Assembly (NCBI GenBank): GCA_951213105.1
Contig: OX578142.1
Coordinates: 119,817,354 to 119,881,353, forward strand
Origin: Amaurobius ferox
Lineage: Eukaryota > Arthropoda > Arachnida > Araneae > Amaurobiidae
Direction of reading: 5' to 3'
DNA length: 64,000 nucleotides
This document shows, in pieces, positions 1 through 11,239 of the stretch. The notes beneath the pieces are model-generated. The model saw only the letters and a list, made by a program, of their open reading frames with translations. It ran no database searches and was not told the DNA's origin. Each line of letters begins with the position of its first letter. The first letter of the stretch is position 1. Both the position numbers and the translations under genes were made by a program.

Positions 1-490
1 TTTTTCAAACAATTCATGCTTTCATAAAGTGCTTAATTAGTGCAAAAAATCTCCCCCCAAACTCAGAGATACAGTTTTAATTCACTTTCAAACGATTTTC
101 AAGCTTTTCGTTTGGATAAACCACGTAGTTAGAGAGTAGAACTTCTAGGAAAAAGTTTCGTTTTTAATAATATCTCGACAACCCCTGGTCTTAGATACTC
201 GAAACTTGGGCTAAATTTATGGGGACTATTTAAAGGCTATCCACAAAATTTCATCAAATTCGATTTAGCCGTTCTCCCGTGATGATGAGACAAACGAAAA
301 TGTCGTTTTTTACTAATATCTCGAGAACCGTAGAATATCTCGATCGTAGAAACTCCATACATGGACTAAATTTTAAGTGGGACTATTTCCAGGCCACCCA
401 CAAAATTTCATCAAATTCGGTTCAGGCGTTCTCACGTGATGATGGGACAAACAGACAGACAGACAGATTTTCATTTTTATTTATATAGAC
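1..490. repeat. Interspersed repeat A, copy 1 (cut by window start)
   Basis: Seen directly: this block is a diverged direct repeat of 2264-2772. Shared landmarks in the same order are a run near GTTTGGATAAACCACG, TAGAACTTCTAGGAAAAAGT, AATATCTCGACAACCC, a TTCAGCCGTTCTC-type motif, GTGATGATG, and a terminal CAGA/GACA tract followed by TTTTATTTATATAGA. The CAGACAGACAGA tail before a TATATAGA end is a pattern of old non-autonomous arthropod repeats. No credible protein is encoded. Class unknown. Confidence 0.7.
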
Positions 491-1760
491 TAGCAGCATA
501 CCCGTTCTTCATACGGAGTATATAATATGAAGAAACTTATAATTCGCAATCATATGCAATTCTGTTAAAATATTAAATTTATTGCTCATAAAGAGAAGTT
601 TAAGACTATCTGTTCTCACTATGCAAAATTATCTTCACGGGCAGATCTGAAGAATAAAACATCCTGGCCCCTTTTGTAAACAAATTTACAAAAAAAAAAA
701 AAGGAATTGAATCAATATATACAACCCTGCACTACTTATATTGTCGCAGATTAGAAAATATGCCAGTGTGTTAGTAGAAGATTACCTGTATTACAATATG
801 AGTTTAAAAAATATTTGCCAAAATAAAAGAGATGACCTAATAAATTGAAAATATCAATAATCCCCGAAATCTTTATACCAGAAGGTCTTAATTGATTCCA
901 ATATATGCCAATACATATATCAAAATATATGCCAATATACCTGTACTACTTATATTCTCGTAGATTAGAAGATATACCCTTGCATTTGTAGAAGATTACT
1001 CGTACAACGTACTATATATGAGTTTCAACAATTTTCGTCATAATAAAACAATGACATAATAACTTGAAAATATCAATAATCCCTGAATCAACAGTCCCCG
1101 AAAATATCAATAATAATAATGTTTAAACCTGAAGACCGTAATTGATATTATCCAGTCAAAAATGCAATGTCAATGAAATTTATTTTATATACATATCTTT
1201 ATTATTCAAATCGGAAAAGATTTAATATAAAATCATATGCCTCATAACACATTGGATCCGTTGCTAAGCGACATCATATCATTTGCTTCAAATAAATTGA
1301 TGGAAATCATATCGTCTGAATAAAGCGATCTCCATGAAAGGGTTGACGACATTTTAGTTAATTTAGCGATAACTTAAAAAATCGCCAAATTTATCGCCAA
1401 GTGGGACTGTAGAACTGATAGTCTCATTTTGCGACACACTGACGAAACATCATCACAATACCGTCCCCTAACAAAACACAATTAATTTCATTTATTAATC
1501 GCGATTTTATCAATTGCATGATATTTTTATGGATTGACAAATATTTATATCAATTTGGTGATATTAAAAAAATTCGTTAAATGTGTTACTAAGTAGGATG
1601 GATGGACTGACCGACAAATGCTACCGAAACATCATTTCAGTACTCTATTCTAAAGAAATAAATCATTGATTTGCGTCATTTTTATAAATTTGGAGACATT
1701 TCCGCTAATTGGTAAAGTTTAAGAAAAGTTACCAAGTTATTTAGAGATATCCCGCTAAAT
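491..1760. repeat. Degenerate interspersed repeat B with internal duplication
   Basis: Two internal near-copies start about 720 and 925 (shared ACTACTTATATT, AGAAGATTAC and ATATGAGTTT words). The segment near 641-680 recurs at 1776-1815 (AGAATAAAACATCCTG type). The distal part, 1370-1760, is built from short phrases such as CGCCAAATTTATCGCCAA and GATATCCCGCTAAATTCG that recur at 44880-45440 and, reversed, around 29690-29790. No gene seen. Confidence 0.55.
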
Positions 1761-2263
1761 TCGTAGCTCTGAATTTGCAGATTTGAAGAATAAAATATCC
1801 TGATCCCTTTTGTATATACTAAATGAAAACACTAAAATTGTATTATAAGATACACCCGTTCTACACCTTTTCTGCTTCAACAATCGACTAAATGAATTTA
1901 TTGGGTAAATACAATATATGAGTTTATTAGTTAAACACAATATATGAGCTTGAAACCTCTTTGCTAAAATAAATGAAAGTGATGTACGCAGTCCGCAATT
2001 TATATAATTAAAAGAACAATCAAACCGTTCATTTAAAAAATATATTTTTACATCCATTTATTTATTATTCAAATAGAAAAAATAATAATAGATATTAACA
2101 ACACATTTAAATTCATTCCTTTGCCGAGCAACATGATATAAGATAGAATCTTCCTCATTAAATGCGAAATTAAATAGCCATTTTGACTTCTTTATACTTT
2201 TCATCGTTGAGTAAATATTGTGAAAGTTAAACCATGGAGGTAGATTTTTCCATTTAAATTCAT
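1761..2263. repeat. Interspersed repeat B, second partial copy
   Basis: Shares the AGATTTGAAGAATAAAATATCCTG-type landmark, an ATATGAGTTT motif and a TTATTATTCAAAT motif with the 620-1260 segment. It leads directly into repeat A copy 2, so the element order here is B then A. No coding content is credible. Confidence 0.5.
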
Positions 2264-2772
2264 GTTTCAAACAATTCATGTTTTCTGATAGTGACTAATT
2301 AATGCAAAAATCCTGCACCAAACTCGGAAATAAAGTTTTATTTCATTTCGACGTATTAAACAAACGATTTTCATCCTTTCCGTTTGGATAAACCACGGTG
2401 TTGGAGAGTAGAACTTCTAGGAAAAAGTATCGTTTTTCATTAATATCTCGACAACCCATAGTCTTGGAAACTCGAAACTTGGACTAAATTTATGGGGGCT
2501 ATTTCATGGCTATCCACAAAATTTCATTAAATTCAGTTCAGCCGTTTTTCCGTGATGATGAAACAAACGAAAATTTCGTTTTTTACTAATATCTCGAACC
2601 ACCGGTCGTAGAAACTCAAAACACAGACTAAATTTTAAGTGGGGCTATTTCTAAGCTATCCACCAAATTTCTTCAAATTCGGTTCAGCCGTTCTCGCGTG
2701 ATGATGGGACAAACAGACAGACAGACAGACAAACGAACAGACAGACAGATTTTCAATTTTATTTATATAGAT
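2264..2772. repeat. Interspersed repeat A, copy 2
   Basis: Direct repeat of 1-490 with the same landmark order, ending in a longer (GACA)n tract at about 2710-2745 and TTTATTTATATAGATTA. This copy defines a likely full 3' end. Non-coding; family not identified. Confidence 0.7.
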
Positions 2773-3740
2773 TATTTTGATAGTTAATGCTGCATCAAAT
2801 AATATTTAAACTTTAGTTTTACTAAATAAACAAAATAATTCAATCATACATTCAATCCCACTACCCTGCAACACTACTCAAGCACCCTTAGAAATATGTA
2901 CTATATATAGCGCAAATTAAATCTTGCACAAATTTATGCAATTCAGATTCCTAACACACTTAATGCGGTACAAATCCCTTCCAATATTCGTTTCTGCGTG
3001 TGCTTTCGAATTCCTTTTATGTTTTTCCTTTAAGCATTCGTACTCCATTCGCTTCTATAAATCGAGTTGATATCTTGCTTTAGATATAAAATTTCTGCCC
3101 AAAATAAATTGAAGACTGGATTTCCGATATACGGATTACATTCGGTATTCCTTTGTATGCCATTCCTTATTTTAGATGCATCCAATATCTCAAATCACAG
3201 ACACACGGAATATCTCAAATACATCTGTTCTTGATATGCAGGAAATCAGATATTTTATGCGGTGAAATGATATTTTTAGTTCCTTTTATCGTTCTGATAT
3301 ACGTACTTTTATATCTCCGGCACAAATAAATGTTTATGCTCACGTGTCTGTGCATTGCCATGGAGCGTGCGTTGAATGGTATTTATCTATGCGTATGAGA
3401 CGTTTTCCCTGAAACGCAATCAAACCGAAGAAATGCAGCGTAAAAGATTAAACACAGAATAAACAAAAAAAATTATGTTAATATAATTTGTTAGAATAAA
3501 TAAAACTAGAGTTCCAAACAAATGAATGTCCATAGATATTGACAAATTTTCATATTGGAAGAAAATAATAACACAAATTAGATTTCTTTTAATTAGATCT
3601 TACCAAATATAAGACTTACTAGTATTTAAACCTGTCAAAAAGGAAACTAACACTCTTAAAATATTAAGCTAAGCCTTTTGTGATTAAGTTTTATTTTTTT
3701 AATAATATATGGTGCTTAGCGTCATAAATAGTCATATAAA
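2773..3740. other. AT-rich stretch without a recognised feature
   Basis: I see no long open frame, RNA gene, or repeat shared with the rest of the window here. Confidence 0.5.
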
Positions 3741-3764
3741 TTAGAAATTGGCTCAGTTAGGTTC

Positions 3765-4565
3765 TGCCCCGAGGTCGAGTTTTAGTCTCTTAAGTCTTCA
3801 GGGCAGGGGTTTTCGGGAAAGTTTTGAGAAACTTAATTCCTCCTCCCCATTTTTCCACCCCAAGGGAGAAATTGGAAGTCTGCCTCCGTTAGATTCAGTC
3901 CAGTGGTCTGAAAAACGTCGTATACTGCTCAATTTAGAGCTGACCTTGCATAATATTCCCCTTCCTTCTAAGATCTCCCTTATTTCTATTGTTAAGAAAT
4001 ATGTACTATAAGAAACAGAATGCATATAATACGTGAATATATACGTAGTGCTTATTTACTTACATGGTACATACTGTACTTATATCATCGTGATTACTGC
4101 ATAAAGTTTTAGAAAATAAATCCGTCAATCTGTTCTGTTTTAAAGAAATCCCTAGCTTATTTGCTGTGATGTTTCCATAAGGGCTTTCATCCCCCTGTTC
4201 GATGTATCGCAGTGCAGCATTTTCGTGCATTCTGCGAAATTCTTGAGCCTTCTCCTGGATACTACTCATCTTCACTATCTTGTTTTCCCTCACTCACTAA
4301 ATTTTGTAATTGTTACTTTTCGTATAGTACAAGTTTTTTAACAACGGAAATGAGGGATGTCTTAGAGTGGAAGGGAACATTGCGCAAGGTCATCTCTAAA
4401 TTGTACAGAGCGGTATACGACGTTTTCCGAACACTGGACAGAACCTAACGGAGACAGATTTTCGATTTCTCTCCTGGGGTGGACATAAATGGGGAGGAGG
4501 GGTAAAGTTTCTCAAAATCTTCTCAAAGATCCCTGCCCTGAAGACCTAAGAGGTTAAAACTGGTA
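3765..4565. mobile_element. Inverted-repeat (foldback/MITE-like) element
   Basis: The arms at about 3770-4010 and 4320-4562 are inverted copies of each other with many substitutions. For example CTTCAGGGCAGGGG at 3797 faces CCCTGCCCTGAAG near 4530, and the CCTTCTAAGATCTCCCT region of the left arm faces GGGATGTCTTAGAGTGGAAGG in the right. Arm length is about 240 bp with a roughly 310 bp spacer. The spacer holds a small open frame on the minus strand (separate entry). No clean target duplication is visible. A diverged relative may lie at 63640-63830. Confidence 0.75.
4060..4269 (-). pseudogene. Small ORF resembling C-terminus of a pogo/Tigger-type transposase
   Basis: A 69-residue open frame from an ATG at 4269 lies exactly between the arms of the inverted-repeat element. 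It contains ALRYIEQGDES near residues 18-28 and QNRLTDLF near residues 46-53. In pogo/Tigger and jerky-like DDE transposases the tail after the catalytic core often has an A-L-x-x-I/L-E-Q helix followed by a Q-x-x-I/L-T-D-F/L-F motif, which is the basis of the assignment. No catalytic domain is present. It may be a captured transposase 3' end or an exon remnant. The family call is inference; the existence of the ORF is certain. Confidence 0.4.
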
Positions 4566-4939
4566 ATATAATTGGTAATCTTATATTGCTCACCTTGATA
4601 GATAAAAATGATAACGCTTCACGACGACGCGATGGTAAGACGGATATGAGTCATCAGAAAAATTGATGTGTCAGCTTAGATAACACGGAACTTCATATAA
4701 TAGGGACTTTAATGTACTTTAAAATAGAGCTCAGGTGACATAAAGTGACACTGGATATGTTCACAGTGCACTGCTTCGTGCATTCTGCATTGGGAATGTG
4801 ATGATCGTTTCTTTCGCCATTCTCTTATACGAAGCACTTTCCCAATTATGTACTACTCGACACAGAAAATGCAGCACCATGAATGAGCGAATATAGTGTG
4901 ATGATAAAGGACACAAAGACAGAGATGGCATAAATAAAT

Positions 4940-6060
4940 AAATGATGTTAATTCCAGAAGGATAATGCAATACAGTGATGACATAGACTGGGTGATCAGT
5001 AGGACCAACTTTTGCGATGATACAAGCAGCAACCCTTCGAGGAACAGATGCAATGATCGTGCGGATAGTTTCCTGAGGGATGGATGGCCATATGCCCTCA
5101 ACCATCCTCCACCATAGGTCGTTCCCTGAAGCGTTTGAGGCGGGGGCAAGGCAGTCAAACGACGGCCAATCACATCCCATACATGCTCGATGGGTGAGAG
5201 ATCTGAAGACAGCAGAGGCCTAGGAAGCACCTGGATACCTTACAAGGCTTGTTTGCTGATGAGTGCTGTGTGCGGTCGCGCGTTATCTTGCTGGAAAACA
5301 GAATTTTGCAACCGCTGAATGTGGGGCAGTGCAGCCGTCCCCAGCACCTCATCCACATATCGTCGTGTCGTCACTGTGCCTCTGATACGAATCAGGGGTG
5401 ATCGGCTATCAAAGCCGTTGGCACCCTAAACCATTATGCCGTGCCGTCGAGCAGTTTGGCGTTCAACAGTTTCAGCAGGATTAGATCTGTTTCCACGTAG
5501 CCTTCAGACTCTCACACGGCGGCTGTCATTCGACAAACAGAACCGAGACTCGTCGCTAAACACTACCCTTTCCTATTCAGTCGTCCAAGCGGCTTGGGCC
5601 CGACACTATTGTAATCTCTCACGTTGGTATCTTGTCGTCAATGGCAGTCTTTGTGAAGGACGGTAAGAGTGCAAGCCGCTTTCGGCCAATTATCGAGAAA
5701 CTGTTGTCGCTGATATTAGAACATTCAATGTACCCTGCAAATTCTGCAGAATGTCGGCAGTTGGCGCTTGTGGGGCCACCATCGCATGCCTTCGGATGCG
5801 TCGATCAATGCGTTGTAACATACATCTGGATGGACCTGTACCACTGCGACGATTCACTTGCTCTTCTTCAATCCATCTTCTATCCTTCTTCTCCATAATT
5901 ATACGGTCAAAGCTTCATATTGTTGCATTCTCTATGTCTGGTAGTGTACGTTCGGGCCTGGCGATATCTGTTGGATTAACCGTAAAATATTGGGCTACTA
6001 CACTCGAGGCCCCGTGTTAAAACGTGAACAAGGCCAGACAGTTCATCTTCTTAGTTGTCA
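4940..6060 (-). pseudogene. Tc1-like (Tc1/mariner) transposase, inactivated
   Basis: Read on the minus strand from about 6060 to 4940, conceptual translation gives the whole Tc1-family order. A helix-turn-helix segment GASSVVAQYFTVNP is followed by VNRRSGTGPSRC and IDRRIRRHAMVAPQAP. The catalytic core follows: SDESRFCLSNDSRRVRV (first Asp), QQDNARPHTA (second Asp) and SSDLSPIEHVWDVIGRR (Glu), then IPQETIRTIIASVPRRV at the C-terminus. The spacing of the last two acidic residues is about 32 with one stop between them, against 34 in the family, suggesting a small deletion. The frame is broken by in-frame stops (after VRV, before GANGFD, after SKQAL) and by shifts near 5180 and 5700. It would have cut and pasted its element at TA sites. 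Family call is firm; function is lost. Confidence 0.88.
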
Positions 6061-6259
6061 ACTGAACGATAAAACGACACACGCAATCTTCCCGAAGACG
6101 ATGATAATACCACTCACGAAGATGGCAGCATCATAAAAAGACTCACAGCACTCCCTTATCTTTTAACGTTATCCATCTACTTTGCGTGAGAATTAGCAGA
6201 CTTTATGAAGTGGACCCACCCTATTCTCACATACTTCATGTGCACCTTTTCATCCTAGA

Positions 6260-6425
6260 AAGGGTGCTGACCGGTTCTTGCATCCATTCTCTGTTACAAA
6301 ACACTTTCCCAATTATACGTTCGGGAGCGAAGACATTATTTGGTTTAACCATATAACATCGGGCTACTACACTCGAAGTCCGGGTTCAAACCTGAACGGT
6401 TCTAGGTAACCGGTCACCTCAGGGG
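6260..6425. repeat. Partial duplicate of the Tc1-like element (N-terminal part)
   Basis: About 6317-6400 repeats 5946-6035: both contain a GGTTTAACC/GGATTAACC word, ATAACATCGGGCTACTACACTC or its variant, then AGTCCGGG-like sequence. Upstream, 6291-6316 (CACTTTCCCAATTAT) matches 4817-4850 next to the 3' end of the transposase. The block therefore joins an element end to an N-terminal segment, as expected of an internally deleted derivative. Confidence 0.55.
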
Positions 6426-6775
6426 CTTGATTATAACTTTGTAAAAAAAAACTTAAAGCGACTGTAAACTTTACCGTTGTAGTCTTACTTAGCTTCAGCT
6501 GAATTTTAGAAAAATTTGGAGCCGACAACGTGGTAGAACTGGATTGACTAATTCCCTTAGAGCAAGCAGTGTTTTCAAAGTGTATTCCGCGGAACTCTTG
6601 GGGATCCGCGATATAATAGTTTCATGTAAAATTTAATATTAACCAAACCGCGTAACATTTGAATGCATAATTTGGAACACAATGGACATCTTCTTATTTT
6701 GGGGTTCTACATCAAATAAAATTTCAAAAGTGTTCCACCATCGAATAAAATTTTAATAGGATTCCGCGACCAACA

Positions 6776-6900
6776 CTGCCATAAAAGTTTGCAAAATCGT
6801 GGTTCATAGCGTTCTTGCTGCCACTGTAGTTATCGGCTATCCCCTACTGACGCGCTTATGTACAAAACCGGTCTATAAATTCTGTTATCTCCAAATGAAG
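6776..6900 (+). ncRNA. Fossil hammerhead ribozyme motif (copy a)
   Basis: An upstream helix I strand (CTGCCACTGTAGTTAT) is followed by a catalytic-core-like CTGACGC, a short stem-loop and ACAAAACCGGTC, then TATAAATTCTGTTATCTCC. Compared with the type I hammerhead core CUGANGA...GAAA, position A9 is C and G12 is A, so it should be inactive. The palindromic ACCGGT of helix III followed by the cleavage-site C is kept. The left flank (AAGTTTGCAAAATCGTGG) is like that of the copies near 38.8 and 49.9 kb. Confidence 0.6.
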
Positions 6901-7740
6901 TTAAATCCAAAATTTTAAATTGATCCCATAAAGCAAGTTCAAGGACTGTAATATTAACAAATGCATTTTTATGTTTGAAAAATTCACAAATATCGATTTT
7001 TAACTATTATTTATGCGAGATATTTATCTGATAACGGCCAAAACTAGAAATTTTTCTGCATCTATCGGAAATTACAGTTTATTGTTCCATTAGCGCTAAA
7101 GAGAGTAAATCATTTCACTCAATTTTATTTCAGTTTAAACATTCTTGAAATTTTTCATTTAATACATTTGCCAGATTGCGTCTTTACATAAAATAGCTCG
7201 AAGCCTAGACTCAATGTCAAAAGGTAATGATTTTGTCTTCCAATTGTGTCATTAATAGCAGAGTTTCTCTCATACATTCATATCGGTTTTCAATATTTCA
7301 AACTTTATTCTATTCTTTATCAGGAAGACTTCTTTCATAGCAACGATTTTTCCTTTTGTCTTTATTTTTGTGCTTCATTCTTCTCATTGTTTTAATTTTA
7401 TTTATTGGAATAAAAATCATTCAATCTTAAATTTTCTAAAGGGTAAGATAACATGATTGACAAATAGTATCAGAAGAGGCAAAAACGATTTTGTCAAGTA
7501 TAAAGACCGGTTAAAATAGCCAGCACGGCAAGATGAAGTACCATTAATTTCTCAGTTACCTACAGAAAGCAGCACGTAGTGATCATGGTTATAATATGCA
7601 TTATTTTGTGTACCAAGTATACTTGGAGAAACAAGTTTTTTGAAGATAGTTGTAACTGTAAAGCAAACACGAAACGTAACAGCCCGAAAACAAACAAAGA
7701 AATCACAGTGTAAATAAAGAAATCACAATAAATTGAGATG
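6901..7740. other. Non-coding AT-rich stretch; one shared repeat fragment
   Basis: About 7195-7330 is a diverged copy of 40495-40630 (both have a TCAATGGCAA/TCAATGTCAA word, GTCGTCCAATT/GTCTTCCAATT, TTCTCTCATAC/TTCTCGCATGC, and GATATTTTGAATTTTATT/AATATTTCAAACTTTATT). Nothing else is recognised. Confidence 0.45.
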
Positions 7741-7757
7741 TAAGTATATGGTTAAAA

Positions 7758-7949
7758 TCAGAGTTTTCGATTTTCTTCTTTAACCTGAATAGGCTTACAG
7801 CTTAATGCCACATAAGTGTAAGAAAAACAATATGTACAATAGATAAATATGTAATTATGTACATAAAGCACGCGACTTTGTGCATAATCAATAATGAACT
7901 GGTTTACAACGTAAAATGCACGGCAAATTAAGATAAATAAGCATACGTA
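7758..7949 (-). other. Distal end of left Penelope-like copy, unassigned
   Basis: A minus-strand open frame crosses this region (7758-8084) but its product resembles nothing I know and it is rich in hydrophobic and aromatic residues of an AT-rich translation. It probably reflects 3' untranslated element sequence or flanking DNA. The exact element end is not resolved. Confidence 0.3.
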
Positions 7950-9757
7950 CATTTCAGAAATCAACTGGATTTCCTTTCTCAGTGCAAAACGTCTGGGCCT
8001 AAATAAACACAAGACTATGTCTGCTGAACTGAAATGGCTAAACGGCAAGTAGGGCCATATAGTACACCCACCTAGTGGAGTCAAAATAGTGTAGCCACCT
8101 AGTGGGCTCTGGAAGGGAATAAAACTAGAAAGTTATTATGAATGAGGAAATATGAACATGAGAACCACACACAAAAAAATAAAGACAGTGAATATGAACT
8201 CAGAAATAAAAAATTCAGCGTTGGCTTGACATACCTTGGAGAAATATGGAACCGTTAACAAATCATTAACTACATTACTATGTTTTTATTAATATGAATA
8301 GATTCAAAGAAATTTAAATCAAAAACTGAAGAGCACTTTTGAATATTGGAGGCAGAAAAAACATTAAACTGGTTCCAAGTCATTTAACAATGATTAGCAA
8401 TAATAGGTTTATTAATTTCTTAAATATTTACACAATTCCCATGTTTTTTTAAGCGGGGCGCATTTACTTTGACCTATGTACGATAGTCTGCATTAACAAA
8501 AAATTTGACAAATGCCTCAATTATTGAACTTTTCAACAGGATACTGAAGCGAAGAAAATTGGAGTTTATTGACAGAGAAGAATATCACTTTGAATTCAAA
8601 CTTATTGAGAATTTTAGCAATTTTATATTTAGTTTTAGGGTAGAAACAAAGCCATGCAATATTGCTAAAAGCTTTAATTGGATGTTCCTTGCTTAAAAAA
8701 TTTGGAAAAAAGTACGATCAAAATTTTTCGACGAGCTTTAAAACGGCGACAGCTTCTATATAATCCAGCTCAGACTTTAATAAGTCAGAAATAGAGCATA
8801 ATTTATATAGCACGGTAGACATAAATATTTGATGTGGTAATATCTTGATTAGAGGGTGACAATAATCTGTCTGATGGGGTTATGAAACGGCAAAGGGCTT
8901 ATGGTAAACAGTGGTTACAAATTAATTTTTGTTCCGAATGACCAGAACATTCTGGAAATAAAAGATATATATTACATTCTATCTCATAGGTAAACTGAAT
9001 ACAAGAATCAATAAAATTAATAATGGGAAAAACAAGATCTAAATCAATATTAGTCTGATCTAGAAGAACAAAACATTCATCCACATAGCGAATATAAAAT
9101 TGAAATTGAATAAAATTTAACAATAAAACTTCAAAATGCAACTTGTAAATATCACACAAAAGGGGAATTCGAGGACTACCCATGGCCAAGCCATCAGACA
9201 TTTTAAAGTAATCACCTTGAAAAACGAACATGTTTTGAGTTAAATAAGTACGTGTCAACGAAATAGGGTCATCAACTTCAAAGGCATAACAAAGCACCTT
9301 CAACAAGAACAATAAAGAGTGGCTTGAAGTCAAAAGAAGCCATAATACAGTTATCAAATTTGAAATTACGAATTTCGTTGACATAAGGGTTCTTAGAATT
9401 ATTAATTCTTAGTTTTATAAATAGTGCCAGAAAGTAAAGGAGTAAAATGAGAAAGAAGGATTTTTGCCAAAGGATAGGAAGCAGTGCCAATATTAGAAAC
9501 AATAGGCCGAAAGGGAACGCCAACTTTATGAACTTTAGATAGAGCATAAACTCTAGCGTAAATTACAATTAAAGGGATTGGAGACTTTAAAGTTGACAGG
9601 AATAATTCTAGAAGATTTGACAGCAATTTTTATTTTAGTTCATACACTATTGTTGGGATATTTTTATAGATTGATATGGTCCCTGGTCCCTCATCAAGTA
9701 AATACCAATTTTTTCATAGTACATAAATTTATTTATAACAACAAATTAATTTCCCTT
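7950..9757 (-). pseudogene. Penelope-like retroelement, left copy (reverse transcriptase remnant)
   Basis: On the minus strand, translation from about 9626 to 8880 gives Penelope-type reverse transcriptase blocks. These are a fingers motif YALSKVHKVGVPFRPIVSN, motif A context CIMASFDFKPLF, motif B MSDGLAMGSPRIPLL and motif C IRYVDECFVLLD, where the second catalytic Asp of YxDD is Glu. A thumb-like FTYEIEC segment and a shifted FLDVLVIR-type block follow. Non-frame homology to the right copy continues to about 8475, and 8110-7950 again matches 13320-13500 (CATGTTCATATTTCC and GGAAATCCAGTTGATTTC landmarks). Several frameshifts and stops; dead. It faces the right copy head to head, centre near 9765. 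Confidence 0.8.
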
Positions 9758-9779
9758 ATGAACTTTTGTTATGATTAGA

Positions 9780-10539
9780 TTATAGATAAATCTATTTATA
9801 AAGAAAATAATGGTAATTTATTTGATGAGGAATCACAACAATCTATCAAAATAAATCCCAGAAATAGTGAACTAACTAAAATAAGAAATGTTGGTACATC
9901 TTCTAGGACTATTTCTGCCAATTGCAAAAAGTCTATAATTCCTTCAATAACCAATTGTGCTAGATATTATGCTCTACTTAAAGTTTATAAAGTCGACGAT
10001 CCCCTTTCGGCCTATTATTTCTAATATTTCTACAACCTCCTATCCTTTGGTTAAATTCCTTGTTTCTCGCTTTTCTCCCTTACTATATAGCAATGCTTAT
10101 ATTACTAAGAACTCTTGTGACTGTCAACAAAATTCGTAATTTCAAAACTGATAACTGTACTATGGCTTCTTTTCCCGCCAAGTCACTCTTTACTAATATT
10201 CCTGCTGAAGCCTTAGGAAACGGTTAAGGGAATTTCACTTCTTTGAGTTGGAAGTTGATGAACTCGTATCTTTAACACGTATCTGCTTGCCTCAGAACAC
10301 TTTAGTCTTTAAGAATAAATACTTTGAAATATCTGTTGGCTTGAGCATGGGTAATCCTCTAAGTCCGCTTTTGTATAATATTTACATGCATTATTTAGAA
10401 GATTCCTTATTTAATCTTACTCATTTTCCCTTTTCTGTTCGCTACGCGGATCATTATTTTGTTCCTCTAGATCAGTCTAATGTTAATTTAGACAGTGTTT
10501 TTTTCATTATGAATTTCACTGACTCTTATTTAAATTTAC
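9780..10539 (+). pseudogene. Penelope-like retroelement, right copy, segment 1 (RT)
   Basis: Diverged inverted partner of 8900-9757. Conceptual translation shows a fingers block ALLKVYKVDDPLSAYYF in shifting frames, motif A context MASFPAKSLFTNIPAEAL with the catalytic Asp replaced by Pro, motif B SVGLSMGNPLSPLLYNIYM, and motif C VRYADHYFVPLD with the second Asp changed to His. The element would be copied by target-primed reverse transcription. This copy lacks two catalytic Asp residues and has stops and frameshifts. It is interrupted at 10540 by a SINE and resumes at 10781. Confidence 0.82.
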
Positions 10540-10780
10540 GCCGGTCCGGTAGCTGAGAAGTGTAAGGCAAAATGTTCCTCATACTCTCTCCACTGCCTGG
10601 CTCTGGGTTCGAATCCCATCTGCAGGCACGGATCTTGTGGTGTCCGTTTGTGGTGCAATGTGATCCGCCCTCTGTGGTACGCCAGATCACCGTCATGTAA
10701 TGGCAAAATGGTTCACGATCGGGTCTTTAAAAATGGTCGAATGATTAAGTAATCAAGAGCCCGATCATCAAAAAGAAATA
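10540..10780 (+). mobile_element. tRNA-derived SINE inserted in the Penelope-like element (S1)
   Basis: Starts with a tRNA-like head: A-box-like GGTAGCTGAGAAG at 10548 and a perfect B box GGTTCGAATCC at 10608. A 150-bp body follows, with TGTGGTACGCCAGATCACCG near 10673 and GGCAAAATGGTTCAC near 10703. It splits the reverse transcriptase frame, and the RT sequence resumes directly after it. Imperfect 10-bp flanks TTAAATTTAC (10530) and TTCAATTAAC (10781) look like a decayed target duplication. The tail module is shared with the SINE at 39060-39418. Pol III transcription is expected from the head by family knowledge. Confidence 0.82.
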
Positions 10781-11239
10781 TTCAATTAACCTGTGAACTA
10801 GAATGCAATAATTATTTTTCTTTCCTGGATGTTTTGGTCATTTGGAATGAAATTTCATTTGTAACCATTGTTTACCGTAAACCTCTTGCCGTTATATTAC
10901 CTCCTCATAATAATTCTTGTCATCACTCTAATAAAAGGATTGCCACATTCAATACTGATATCTTCCATGCTATTAAGTTAAATTATGCTCTATTTCTGAC
11001 TAAATTTTCTAAGTCCAGAGCAAGGAGCATCCAGTTAAATCTTTTGGCAATATTATATCCCTATTATCTTCCTTTTTATCCTAAAATTAGTCATAAAATT
11101 TCTAGAATTCCCAATAAATTTGACTTCAAAGTGATATTCTCCTCTATTAAAAACTTGAATTTTCTTCGCTTAAGGATCCGATTGAAAAGTTCAAGAATTG
11201 GGGCATTTACCAAATTTCTTGTTAATGCGGACTATTGTA
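10781..11239 (+). pseudogene. Penelope-like retroelement, right copy, segment 2 (RT thumb/linker)
   Basis: Continues the reverse transcriptase after the SINE: LECNNYFSFLDVLVIWNE, FVTIVYRKPLA, then CHHSNKRIATFNTDIF and KFDFKVIF blocks typical of the region between RT and the GIY-YIG nuclease in Penelope-like elements. It is colinear with 8475-8890 on the opposite strand. It ends abruptly at a TA where a terminal-inverted-repeat element is inserted, and the sequence picks up again at 13019. Confidence 0.78.

Noticed and set aside
5235..5275. Hammerhead core (CTGATGAG)
   Set aside because: Lies within the Tc1-like transposase, with no GAAA partner, ACCGGTC or helix I complement.
7490..7530. Sixth hammerhead (ACCGGTC on the minus strand)
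   Set aside because: No CUGANGA core or helix I pairing could be found near it.
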